Counted from the first letter of the stretch, positions 1 through 6,464 are shown. The stretch: 11,727 bases of DNA from DATDRQ01 sp035291645 (GCA_035291645.1 DATDRQ010000366.1:1-11727); one strand, 5' to 3'. Numbers and translations are program-made. Notes: generated from the sequence alone by a model not told the origin.

Positions 1-846
1 ATTCAAGAAAGTAAATGCTTCCTGGTAGGTCAGGTAGGAGATGACCTTGGTGCCATCAGATGGACCGCCGGAGGTCATGATAAAAATAATATCGAAGACC
101 TTGAAAGCATCCATCGTGCGGATGACCAGAGTGACCAGGATGGTAGGCGTCAGCAGGGGCAAGGTGATGCGCCAGAAGGAACCCCAGCGCCCGGCGCCGT
201 CGATCATGCCCGCTTCGTATAACTCCCTGGGGATGGTCTGCAGGGCTGCCAACGTCAGCAAGATCACCAGCGGCGTTACCTTCCAGACGTCCGCCAGAAT
301 GACCACGTGCATGGCGCTAACCGGTGTGCTCAGCCAATATTTATAGGCATCGATGATGCCGAGCTGCCAGAGCAGGCTGTTCAAGGCGCCGTAAGTGGGA
401 TTGAAGATCCACAGCCACATGGCGGCGTCGATCGTGATCGGCAGAGCCCAGGGGATCAGGATCAGGGTGCGGACGAAAGCCCGCCCGCGGAACTCCCGGT
501 TCAGCAACAGGGCTGTCCCGATCCCTAGCACAAGTTCCAGGGCGATCGAGACGACCATGAAGTAAAAGGTGCGCCCGATGGCAGCCCAAAAATACGGGTC
601 GGACAGGATGTCCAAATAATTTTCCAGGCCGATAAAAGGCGTCCCTATGTCCGGGCGCTTCAAGTTCATGAAGTGCAGGCTCATCCAGAAGGCGCGCAGG
701 ATCGGCCCCAAGATCAGCCCAAAGACGACGAGCAGGGATGGCAAGACCAGCGCCCAGGCTAACACGCGGTCACTGGAAAAGAAACGTCGCAGGGAAGATC
801 GATTTACGGGTTGCGCAACCGGGAGGCGCATGCCTTCTTCGGCCAT
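1..846 (-). CDS. Carbohydrate ABC transporter permease, MalF/UgpA type (3' end beyond window)
   Basis: Inner-membrane subunit of a carbohydrate ABC importer; with a second permease it forms the channel through which the binding protein delivers its ligand. Reading the minus strand from ATG 846 gives 282 codons open to the window edge, so the C-terminus is missing. Visible: a hydrophilic N-terminus, a first membrane segment at about residues 27-50, further segments near 92-115, 126-148 and 180-203, and the EAA loop at about 211-232 (EAGMIDGAGRWGSFWRITLP), the contact site for the ATPase. 'LENYLDIL' after the first periplasmic stretch and 'MTSGGPSDGT' near the end are typical of MalF/UgpA proteins. 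A GAGGGTGAT ribosome-binding site precedes the start. It follows the solute-binding lipoprotein on the same strand after a 197-bp gap holding a hairpin. The family is clear; the sugar cannot be read from sequence. Confidence 0.93.
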   Translation of the reverse strand, partial: MAEEGMRLPVAQPVNRSSLRRFFSSDRVLAWALVLPSLLVVFGLILGPILRAFWMSLHFMNLKRPDIGTPFIGLENYLDILSDPYFWAAIGRTFYFMVVSIALELVLGIGTALLLNREFRGRAFVRTLILIPWALPITIDAAMWLWIFNPTYGALNSLLWQLGIIDAYKYWLSTPVSAMHVVILADVWKVTPLVILLTLAALQTIPRELYEAGMIDGAGRWGSFWRITLPLLTPTILVTLVIRTMDAFKVFDIIFIMTSGGPSDGTKVISYLTYQEAFTFLN

Positions 847-879
847 TCAGATCACCCTCGGTTGCGATGTAGAGGTACT

Positions 880-909
880 ATCATAGAATGCATACCAGCA
901 TCGAATCAA
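880..909 (-). promoter_or_regulatory. Possible secondary promoter before the permease gene
   Basis: On the minus strand TTGATT (904-909) and TATGAT (880-885) are separated by 18 bp and point at the permease start at 846. It would allow permease transcription that bypasses the upstream hairpin. The match is moderate and unsupported by other evidence, so it is a weak prediction. Confidence 0.3.
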
Positions 910-952
910 GACGACGCCCACAAGGGGCTGAGCTACCTGCCGATTGGAAAGG

Positions 953-983
953 GGGTAAGCGTGGGGAAATCCCACGCTTACCC
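953..983 (-). terminator. Intercistronic hairpin between binding protein and permease
   Basis: GGGTAAGCGTGGG (953-965) and its exact reverse complement (971-983) flank a 5-nt loop, a perfect 13-bp stem. It lies 61 bp past the stop codon of the solute-binding protein and before the permease start. No U-tract follows on either strand, so a complete intrinsic terminator is doubtful. Partial termination or protection of the upstream mRNA 3' end is more likely; such hairpins are known to keep the binding protein more abundant than the permeases in other ABC operons. The stem is seen; the role is inferred. Confidence 0.6.
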
Positions 984-1043
984 GCCAGCATCCTGTCCTC
1001 TCACCAGAGTAGGAAGAGAAAAGGATGGCCATGCATCTAAATC

Positions 1044-2339
1044 TTACTGGTACTGCTCGGCGATCTTGGTGATCTCCGCCTCGGCGTCTGCCAATGCCTG
1101 TTCGGGGGATTTCCCGCCGGTCAGGGCTGCCTGCAGCTCGCGCGACATGATCTTGGAGGTCTCCGAGTAGAACGGGACCAGCGGGCGGTTCACGATGTAT
1201 TTGTATTGATCGGCTGAGACTTCCAGCAGTTCGGGCTGCAACGCGACGATCTCCGGATCTGTGAAGGTGGAGATCCAGATCGGCAGGGCGTTCTTGGCAT
1301 AGCGCTTCTGCACCTCCGGGCTGGAGAGGTACTCGATGTACTTCCAGGCCGCGTCCGGGTGCTTGGAATCGGCCGGGATAGACAGGGCCATACCACCGTT
1401 GATGGTGGCGCTGGTTTCGGCCTCGCCCGGCATGACTGCCAGCTTGGACTTCCCGACGATCTGCGACTCGGCCGGGTCGTTGGACAGGTTCAGCTGGTAA
1501 GTCCAGTTGACCGAAAACAGCGATTCGCCCTGCGAGAATGTGCGGCGCACTTCCTCGTAGGTAGACTCGAGAGAGGCCGGGTTGTACATCCCGTTGTTCA
1601 TGCCATCCACCATGAACTGCAAAGCGGCCAGACCTTCCGGAGAGTTGAAGGCGGGCATGTTGTTCTCGTCGAAGAACTTGCCGCCGAAGGCAGCCAGGTA
1701 GTAGGCGTAGGCGATGGTCAGGCCTTCTTCCTGCTTGAAATACTCGATGAAGGGGTACTTGACCAGACCTTTATCGACCGCCGCCTGGCCCATCTCCTGC
1801 AGCTCGGTCCAGGTCTTGGGCGGTTCGGTGTAGCCAGCCGCGTTCAGCACTTCTTCGTTGTAGTAGAGGTACAGGACGTCGTTGAGCCAGGGCATGCCGT
1901 ACAGCTTTCCCTGGTAAGTGGCGGCTTCGAGAGCGCCCGGCCAGATGTCCTTGCGCATTTCGTCCGAGACCTTGTCGGTCACGTCCAGGACGAACCCGGC
2001 CGAGGCGAATTCCGCCGGCCAGATGCAGTCGATCAGGACGACGTCGTAGGCGCCGGATTTCGAGGCAGCTGCGGTAACGATCTTGTCGTGCAGGGCTTCG
2101 TAGGATACGTATTCGGTCTGGACATCGATGTCGGGGTTCTTCTCCTCGAACTCGGCGGTGATGCCCTCGATGTCGCTCTCCTGGTAGCCGGCCTGTTTCA
2201 TGAACAGGCCGCGAATGACGGTCTTCTCGCCTTCCCCGGCACCCGCGGCCGGGGCCTGGGTGGCTTCCGGCTGAGCAGCGGGCGCACAGGCGGCCAGGAT
2301 CAGGCTCGCAACTATGACTATAAACCATATTTTCTTCAT
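1044..2339 (-). CDS. Extracellular solute-binding lipoprotein of a carbohydrate ABC transporter (family 1)
   Basis: Captures the sugar outside the cytoplasmic membrane and passes it to the permeases. The 431-residue product starts with a lipoprotein signal peptide (two lysines, a hydrophobic stretch, lipobox LAAC at 15-18; Cys18 is the lipidation site), followed by an Ala/Pro/Gln/Glu-rich tether. The mature part has family-1 (UgpB/MalE-like) signatures: 'YDVVLIDCIWPAEFASAG' around 100-115, 'GKLYGMPWLNDVLYLYYN' around 145-160, and a C-terminal 'HPDAAWKYIEYLSSPEVQK' helix region. Length is normal for the family. A strong AAGGAGGAG ribosome-binding site (2345-2353) lies 5 nt before the ATG. It lies between the LacI-type regulator upstream and the permease downstream on the same strand, so regulation by that LacI protein is likely. 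Aromatic residues are frequent, as in sugar binders, but the ligand is unknown. Confidence 0.95.
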   Translation of the reverse strand: MKKIWFIVIVASLILAACAPAAQPEATQAPAAGAGEGEKTVIRGLFMKQAGYQESDIEGITAEFEEKNPDIDVQTEYVSYEALHDKIVTAAASKSGAYDVVLIDCIWPAEFASAGFVLDVTDKVSDEMRKDIWPGALEAATYQGKLYGMPWLNDVLYLYYNEEVLNAAGYTEPPKTWTELQEMGQAAVDKGLVKYPFIEYFKQEEGLTIAYAYYLAAFGGKFFDENNMPAFNSPEGLAALQFMVDGMNNGMYNPASLESTYEEVRRTFSQGESLFSVNWTYQLNLSNDPAESQIVGKSKLAVMPGEAETSATINGGMALSIPADSKHPDAAWKYIEYLSSPEVQKRYAKNALPIWISTFTDPEIVALQPELLEVSADQYKYIVNRPLVPFYSETSKIMSRELQAALTGGKSPEQALADAEAEITKIAEQYQ

Positions 2340-2530
2340 GGATTCTCCTCCTTATCTAGAGTGGGGATGTTACAAATTTAGAACTGGTGATGCCGGGCGA
2401 CCTTACCAGTTGCGTTGTCGAACGATTTAGACCGGGATGGCATTGTGTTGGCAGATCGGAACTGTGAACCTTCCTTTCTTCAATCTTGTGATGGGTATTT
2501 GGTTAAGTCACTTTGGCCTTATCGTTGGGA
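2340..2530 (-). promoter_or_regulatory. Leader/control region of the solute-binding protein gene
   Basis: This 191-bp gap between the LacI-type gene and the binding-protein gene should hold the operon's promoter and operator. I see no convincing -35/-10 pair. An inverted repeat AACTGGT/ACCAGTT (2382-2388 and 2405-2411, 16 bp apart) could be an mRNA stem or a protein site. It overlaps a weaker dyad CGTT-N4-AACG (2413-2424 is adjacent) that could be an operator. Neither matches the candidate operator at 3708-3719 well, so the assignment is tentative. Confidence 0.35.
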
Positions 2531-3649
2531 TCAAACCTGCTGATCAGCTTGAATCGCCTGGTCGGCGAACCCGCCTCCCGGGCTGTGGGTCATCATGGGA
2601 ACCGGCCCGGTCGAATGGCGCACGACCAGCTCCGGGCGGACCAGGATCAGGTTCTGATCACCCACAGAGCCCCCGCCGATCAGGTCCAGCAGGCGTGCCA
2701 GCGCGATGCGGCTCATGGCGTCGATGGGCTGGCGAACCGTCGTCAGGGCAGGCGTCATATAGCGGGTCATTTCGATGCCATCGAATCCGGTGATCGAGAT
2801 CTCTTCCGGGACTCGCACGCCGGCCTCCAGCGCGGCCGCCAGGGCGCCCATGGCGATCAGATCATCGGCAGCGATCACGGCAGTCGGCCGGTGGGGTTGG
2901 CCGAGCAGTTGCTGCATGGCGCAATAGCCACCAGAACAGTCATCGGTTTCGTTAATAAGCCAGGCCGGGTCGAAGTCAAATTCGTTATCATCTAAGAACT
3001 GGATAAATTCCTTGCGCCGTACCTGAAAATCCCCCATGCCGCCCCCCTGGATGAAAGCCAAACGGCTGTGCCCCAGATCGCGGACATGCTCAAGCAGGTC
3101 CTGCATTCCGGCGTGGTTATCGACGTTGACGGTGAGGATGCCCGGTTGGGCCTGGCCACGGCACATCGTCACCAGCGCCCGGTTCCCATCCAGGATGTCC
3201 TGGATGGCACGTTTATCATCCTCCAGGTCACCCAGGATAATCACCCCATCGGTATGGCGAGTATCCAGCACATGTGACATGCGCAATACCTGGTCCGGTT
3301 CGCTTTGGGCGTGGCCGAGAACCATCTGGTAGCCCAATTCGCGCGCCTGGATGCTGATTTCAGAGACCAGCTCGGCAAAAAACGGGTCGGAAATATTACG
3401 GATGATCAGGCCGATCAGGTGGGTGTGTTTGCCGCGCAGGGCGCGCGCGATCGGATTGGGAGAATACCCCAACTCCGCGGCGACCTTTAGGACTCGTTTT
3501 CGTGTTTTCTCGCTGAAGAATTCGGAAGTGTCCCCGCTCAAGATGCGTGAAACCGTGCTCTGCGAGACACCTGCCAGCCCGGCGACATCTCTGGCAGTCG
3601 GTCTGGACCCCTTGTTTTTCCTGGCTTTCTTACTGGAGCGATTGTCCAT
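2531..3649 (-). CDS. LacI-family transcriptional regulator
   Basis: DNA-binding repressor that responds to a sugar or sugar phosphate; by position it most likely controls the adjoining ABC transporter. From ATG 3649 the product has 372 residues: a basic N-terminal tail, the LacI helix-turn-helix at about 18-39 (TARDVAGLAGVSQSTVSRIL), the hinge region with 'PNPIARALRGKHT' at about 64-76, then a periplasmic-binding-protein-like effector domain ('LIGLIIRNISDPFFAELV', 'DGVIILGD', 'AVIAADDLIAMGALAAALEAG', 'ISITGFDGIEMTRYMTPALTTV'). The start is uncertain. The open frame reaches back to 3967, but a strong promoter (3702-3729) places the transcript start near 3695-3697. Only ATG 3697 (leaderless, 388 residues) or ATG 3649 (no clear ribosome-binding site, 372 residues) are therefore reasonable. 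The gene is divergent from the DNA glycosylase gene. Confidence 0.93.
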   Translation of the reverse strand: MDNRSSKKARKNKGSRPTARDVAGLAGVSQSTVSRILSGDTSEFFSEKTRKRVLKVAAELGYSPNPIARALRGKHTHLIGLIIRNISDPFFAELVSEISIQARELGYQMVLGHAQSEPDQVLRMSHVLDTRHTDGVIILGDLEDDKRAIQDILDGNRALVTMCRGQAQPGILTVNVDNHAGMQDLLEHVRDLGHSRLAFIQGGGMGDFQVRRKEFIQFLDDNEFDFDPAWLINETDDCSGGYCAMQQLLGQPHRPTAVIAADDLIAMGALAAALEAGVRVPEEISITGFDGIEMTRYMTPALTTVRQPIDAMSRIALARLLDLIGGGSVGDQNLILVRPELVVRHSTGPVPMMTHSPGGGFADQAIQADQQV

Positions 3650-3701
3650 GCGGGCGGCCGTTGTGGGTAAGGGAGGGACCAAAAGAATTTTATGCATTCG
3701 A

Positions 3702-3729
3702 ATTATAGCATACGTTTGCGTAGAGTCAA
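3702..3729 (-). promoter_or_regulatory. Sigma70-like promoter of the LacI-type gene
   Basis: On the minus strand TTGACT (3724-3729), a 16-bp spacer and a consensus TATAAT (3702-3707) form the best promoter in the window. The expected transcript start lies near 3695-3697, at or almost at an ATG of the regulator's frame (3697), so the mRNA may be leaderless. Confidence 0.75.
3708..3719. promoter_or_regulatory. Candidate LacI-family operator inside the regulator's own promoter
   Basis: GCATACGTTTGC is palindromic at 10 of 12 positions with a central CG step, the usual form of LacI/GalR/CcpA-type operators, whose hinge-helix leucines insert at the central CG. It fills most of the spacer between -35 and -10, so a bound repressor would block RNA polymerase. 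This suggests negative autoregulation. The motif is seen; binding is inferred. Confidence 0.5.
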
Positions 3730-3820
3730 CTGGTTGTTTGTCGTAAATTAGCCTGGGGGCGCGAACTGCCCCACCCCAAAGACCTCCACCGGACTTGCCA
3801 ACATAGCGCCTTAGAGGACA

Positions 3821-3829
3821 TGTTACAAT
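3821..3829 (+). promoter_or_regulatory. Extended -10 promoter of the mug-type gene
   Basis: TGTTACAAT fits an extended -10 element (TG-n-TAnnAT). I see no -35 box at the right distance. The hexamer ends 10 nt before ATG 3840, so the leader would be only a few bases long and translation would be nearly leaderless. Confidence 0.45.
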
Positions 3830-3839
3830 CTTCGGAAGA

Positions 3840-4397
3840 ATGCCACCCACCAGACCCACCCGCGCCGAGATCCTGGCAGCGGCCGGGAAAAGCGTCCCGG
3901 ACGTGATCGGCCCCAGGCTAAAGGTGCTCTTCTGCGGGATCAACCCGGGCCTGTACACTGCCGCCATCGGCCACCACTTCGGACGGCCGGGAAACCGCTT
4001 CTGGCCGGCCCTGTACGCGGCCGGTTTTACCGACCGCCTGCTCTCCCCATATGAGGAGCGCCTCCTGCTCGAGCGCGGCTATGGCATCACCAACCTCGTC
4101 AACCGGGCGACTGCCTCGGCGAACGAATTATCCCGGGAAGAGCTGGTGGCAGGCGGGCGGCAGCTGCTCGCGAAAGTCAACCAATACACACCCGGCTACC
4201 TGGCAGTCGTGGGGATCGGGGCTTATCGCAGCGCATTCCAGCGCCTAAAGGCAAGACCGGGTCTCCAGCCGGAAACGATCGGCAATACCTGGGTCTGGGT
4301 GCTGCCTAACCCCAGCGGGTTGAATGCCCACTACAACCCGGAGGACCTAGCCCGGCTCTTCGGTGAGCTGCGCCAGGCGGTGGATGCAACCTCATGA
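3840..4397 (+). CDS. mug: G:T/U mismatch-specific uracil/thymine-DNA glycosylase (Mug/TDG family)
   Basis: Base-excision-repair enzyme that removes uracil or ethenocytosine, and less efficiently thymine, from mismatches with guanine. The 185-residue protein aligns along its length with E. coli Mug. Motif 1 is 'GINPGL' at about 33-38, where Asn35 corresponds to the water-activating Asn18 of Mug. 'GRPGNRFWPALYAAGFTDR' follows at about 48-66, then 'NLVNRATASANELS' and the DNA-intercalating motif 'NPSGLNAHY' at about 157-165. It has about 17 extra N-terminal residues. The start follows a close GGAAGA, and the leader would be very short. It is divergent from the LacI-type gene and 26 bp upstream of the hydrolase gene, so the two plus-strand genes are probably cotranscribed. 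I see no functional link between them. Confidence 0.93.
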   Translation: MPPTRPTRAEILAAAGKSVPDVIGPRLKVLFCGINPGLYTAAIGHHFGRPGNRFWPALYAAGFTDRLLSPYEERLLLERGYGITNLVNRATASANELSREELVAGGRQLLAKVNQYTPGYLAVVGIGAYRSAFQRLKARPGLQPETIGNTWVWVLPNPSGLNAHYNPEDLARLFGELRQAVDATS

Positions 4398-4423
4398 ATC
4401 TGGGATACCCCTAAGCGATCCTG

Positions 4424-5248
4424 ATGGTTTTTCGCGTCTTCAAAGGAATCCTGATCGGCCTGCTCGGACTGGCAGCCTTCGCCGTCCTGATCGCCGGCGG
4501 GCTGATCGCCATGGACAGCCTGTCCCCAACTCAGCAGGCGGCCGACTTCGCCAACGTCACCTACCCGGGCGCGGACGGTGCGATGCTTTACGCTTACCTG
4601 GCACAACCTGCCGGCTCCTCCCCGCTTCCCGGGATCGTGCTGATCCATTCCTTCTACGGTCTCGACGAGGAGACTGTAGAGAAAGCAGACCTGCTGGCCC
4701 AGCATGGCTACAGCGTGCTGGCAGTCGATGCTTACCGCGGCCGGTCGACGACCCAGCTGCCGCGGGCCATCTGGCTCTCCATCACCACCCCCCAGGAGCA
4801 GGTCGGCGCGGATATCGGGGCCGGGTTTAGCTATCTTTCCCACCTGAAAGGCGTCGACCCGCAGCGAATCGGGGCGGTCGGTTTCTGTTTTGGGGGCACA
4901 CAGGCCATGCGGCTGGGCATGCGCAACCCTGCCCTGGCGGCGAACGTCATATTCTACGGCAGCAGCCTGGTAACGGAGCCCGGGAAGATGGGATCGTTGG
5001 GTGCAGGCGGGCCGGTCCTGGGCATCTTCGGCGCAGACGACCGGATGATCCCCCTCGACGAAGTGTGGGCATTCGAGTCGGCGATGGTGGAGCGCGGCCT
5101 GGCCCACCGGGTCAGCGTATATCCCGGGGTGGGACACGCCTTCGTCAACATGGAGACGCTGTCCAGGCCCGGACCGGCTCAGGAGGCCTGGGATGAAATG
5201 CTGGTCTTCCTGGAAGAAGTCCTCAAAGCCCCGAGCAGTTCTCGCTGA
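4424..5248 (+). CDS. Membrane-anchored dienelactone hydrolase family protein
   Basis: An alpha/beta-hydrolase of the dienelactone hydrolase family (274 residues). The catalytic residues are visible: nucleophile Cys155 in 'GFCFGG' (153-158), Asp206 in 'GADDRMIP', and His238 in 'YPGVGHAF'. This is the Cys-Asp-His triad of the family. 'IVLIHSFYGL' supplies the oxyanion-hole region. Residues about 7-29 form one hydrophobic segment without a lipobox or obvious cleavage site, so the enzyme is probably anchored with its catalytic domain outside the membrane. Classical DLH enzymes are soluble and cytoplasmic, so the anchor is a departure. The start at ATG 4424 has only a weak ribosome-binding site. 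The TGA stop is shared with a downstream extended -10 promoter. The substrate is unknown; no chloroaromatic-degradation genes are nearby apart from a dioxygenase in a separate unit about 1.7 kb downstream. Confidence 0.88.
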   Translation: MVFRVFKGILIGLLGLAAFAVLIAGGLIAMDSLSPTQQAADFANVTYPGADGAMLYAYLAQPAGSSPLPGIVLIHSFYGLDEETVEKADLLAQHGYSVLAVDAYRGRSTTQLPRAIWLSITTPQEQVGADIGAGFSYLSHLKGVDPQRIGAVGFCFGGTQAMRLGMRNPALAANVIFYGSSLVTEPGKMGSLGAGGPVLGIFGADDRMIPLDEVWAFESAMVERGLAHRVSVYPGVGHAFVNMETLSRPGPAQEAWDEMLVFLEEVLKAPSSSR

Positions 5249-5254
5249 TATAAT
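5246..5254 (+). promoter_or_regulatory. Extended -10 promoter overlapping the hydrolase stop codon
   Basis: TGATATAAT is a full-consensus extended -10 element (TG-n-TATAAT) whose TGA is the stop codon of the hydrolase gene. Transcription would start near 5261 and give the downstream membrane-protein gene a leader of about 130 nt containing the large hairpin at 5312-5356. No -35 box is evident. Confidence 0.5.
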
Positions 5255-5278
5255 TTCTTGACAATCACCACCGAAAAA

Positions 5279-5288
5279 TAAGGATTAA
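5279..5288. repeat. Left copy of 10-bp direct repeat (possible target-site duplication)
   Basis: TAAGGATTAA here is repeated exactly at 5379-5388, precisely 100 bp away, immediately outside both ends of the palindromic element. This is the arrangement expected of a target-site duplication. Confidence 0.6.
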
Positions 5289-5378
5289 GAAGTTACGCAT
5301 TTGAGGGTGAAATTGGGGGTTTTTGGGCGGGCTCCGCCCGCCCAAAAACCCCCAATCTCCTACCAACCGCGTAAGTCC
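5289..5378. mobile_element. MITE-like palindromic element (90 bp) with imperfect terminal inverted repeats
   Basis: The core is a perfect 21-bp inverted repeat (5312-5332 and 5336-5356) around a 3-nt loop. The stem reads outward-in as ATTGGGGG, TTTTT, GGGCGGGC. The outer ends are also inverted repeats: GAAGTTACGC (5289-5298) against the reverse complement of the right end, GGACTTACGC, 8 of 10 identical. The element is bounded by a 10-bp direct repeat. No coding capacity is present. Terminal inverted repeats, small size and flanking duplication fit a non-autonomous, MITE-type insertion. A hairpin regulator without mobility is the alternative. The terminator reading is weakened by the lack of a U-tract after the stem. 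Confidence 0.55.
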
Positions 5379-5388
5379 TAAGGATTAA
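5379..5388. repeat. Right copy of 10-bp direct repeat, also the ribosome-binding site of the next gene
   Basis: Second TAAGGATTAA. Its AAGGA (5380-5384) lies 9 nt before the TTG start at 5394 and is the best ribosome-binding site for that gene. If the repeat is a target-site duplication, the insertion duplicated this site and left gene translation intact. Confidence 0.6.
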
Positions 5389-5393
5389 TAAAT

Positions 5394-6464
5394 TTGTTAC
5401 TCTTTCGCGTGCTGGTCTTCTTGCTCGGACTCGCCGTTGTCATCCGGACGGTGATGTCCATCATTAAGACTTTCGTCCTACCGCGCAGCGCCAATGACCG
5501 GCTCACGCGCATCGCATTCCTTACCATCAGGAGTATATTCGATTTGCGGTTGCACCGGGTAACAACCTACGCCGAACAGGACCGGCTGATGGCTTTTTAC
5601 GCCCCCATCAGCGTGCTCGCACTACTCCCATTCTGGCTGGCGCTGATCTCGATCGGCTACACGGGCATGTATTGGGCCATCGGGAATTTCACCTGGTTGG
5701 AAGCTCTCCGGATCAGCGGCTCTTCATTACTTACCCTGGGATTTGCCACGGCTACAGAACTGCCGACCACTTTTTTGGAGTTCACCGAAGCGACCCTCGG
5801 GCTGATCCTGGTGGCCCTGTTGATCGCGTACCTGCCGAGCATGTACGCTGCCTTCCAACGGCGTGAAGCGGCGGTGGCGTTGTTGGAGGTGCGCGCCGGA
5901 AGTCCGCCCTCCGCCGTCGAAATGATCCAGCGCTTCCACCGGATCCATGGTCTTGACCGGCTGACCGAGGTCTGGAAGACCTGGGAGACCTGGTTCGTGG
6001 ACATCGAGGAGAGCCATACCTCGCTGGCCGCGCTGGTCTTCTTCCGCTCGCCTCAGCCCGACCACTCCTGGGTAACGGCTGCCGGAGCGGTGCTGGATGC
6101 CGCCTCCCTCACCCGTTCGACGGTCGACATCCCAACCGATCCCCAGGCCGACCTGTGCATCCGAGCCGGGTACCTGGCTCTGCGCCGCATCGCCGATTTC
6201 TTCGAGGTCGAATACAACCCGAACCCAAAGCCGGGCGATCCGATCAGCATCACCCAGGAGGAATTCATCGAAGCCTGCGAGCAGCTGGCAGGCCAGGGCG
6301 TGCCGCTAAAAGCTGACCAGGAGCAAGCCTGGCGGGACTTTGCCGGCTGGCGGGTCAATTACGACCGGGTGCTGCTGGCCCTGGCGGGCCTGACCATGGC
6401 CCCGCCCGCTCCGTGGTCGAGCGACCGCGGGCTGGTCGAGTATAAGCAGGTGGTCAAGAAATAG
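5394..6464 (+). CDS. Membrane protein with ion-channel-like pore loop and large C-terminal domain (function unknown)
   Basis: The 356-residue protein starts at TTG 5394, the only start served by a good ribosome-binding site; the nearest upstream in-frame stop is at 5379. Hydrophobic segments lie at about 3-25, 70-96 and 131-153. Between the last two, 'SGSSLLTLGFA' (108-118) resembles the pore helix and selectivity filter of two-helix ion channels (TVGYG-like). The filter here is TLGFA, so potassium selectivity should not be assumed. The basic stretch 'QRREAAVALLEVRAG' opens a soluble, presumably cytoplasmic region of about 200 residues with 'FFRSPQPDHSWVTAAGAVLDAA' and 'AWRDFAGWRVNYD'. I recall similar uncharacterised proteins in Actinobacteria and Chloroflexota. 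It appears to be monocistronic, with its own promoter in the preceding stop codon and a hairpin-bearing leader. Confidence 0.8.
   Translation: MLLFRVLVFLLGLAVVIRTVMSIIKTFVLPRSANDRLTRIAFLTIRSIFDLRLHRVTTYAEQDRLMAFYAPISVLALLPFWLALISIGYTGMYWAIGNFTWLEALRISGSSLLTLGFATATELPTTFLEFTEATLGLILVALLIAYLPSMYAAFQRREAAVALLEVRAGSPPSAVEMIQRFHRIHGLDRLTEVWKTWETWFVDIEESHTSLAALVFFRSPQPDHSWVTAAGAVLDAASLTRSTVDIPTDPQADLCIRAGYLALRRIADFFEVEYNPNPKPGDPISITQEEFIEACEQLAGQGVPLKADQEQAWRDFAGWRVNYDRVLLALAGLTMAPPAPWSSDRGLVEYKQVVKK

Noticed and set aside
1359..2381. Long plus-strand frame (340 codons) opposite the solute-binding protein
   Set aside because: It lacks recognisable domains and is antisense to a well-supported lipoprotein gene.
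3650..3967. N-terminal extension of the LacI-type frame back to 3967
   Set aside because: It runs through the strong promoter at 3702-3729 and into the mug-type coding region, and its composition is unlike a LacI protein.
4331..5137. Minus-strand frame (268 codons) opposite the hydrolase
   Set aside because: Antisense shadow of the hydrolase gene, whose catalytic motifs are intact; no family resemblance.
5312..5356. The 21-bp palindrome as a simple intrinsic terminator
   Set aside because: No U-tract follows on either strand, the stem is unusually long and perfect, and terminal repeats plus a flanking duplication extend beyond it.
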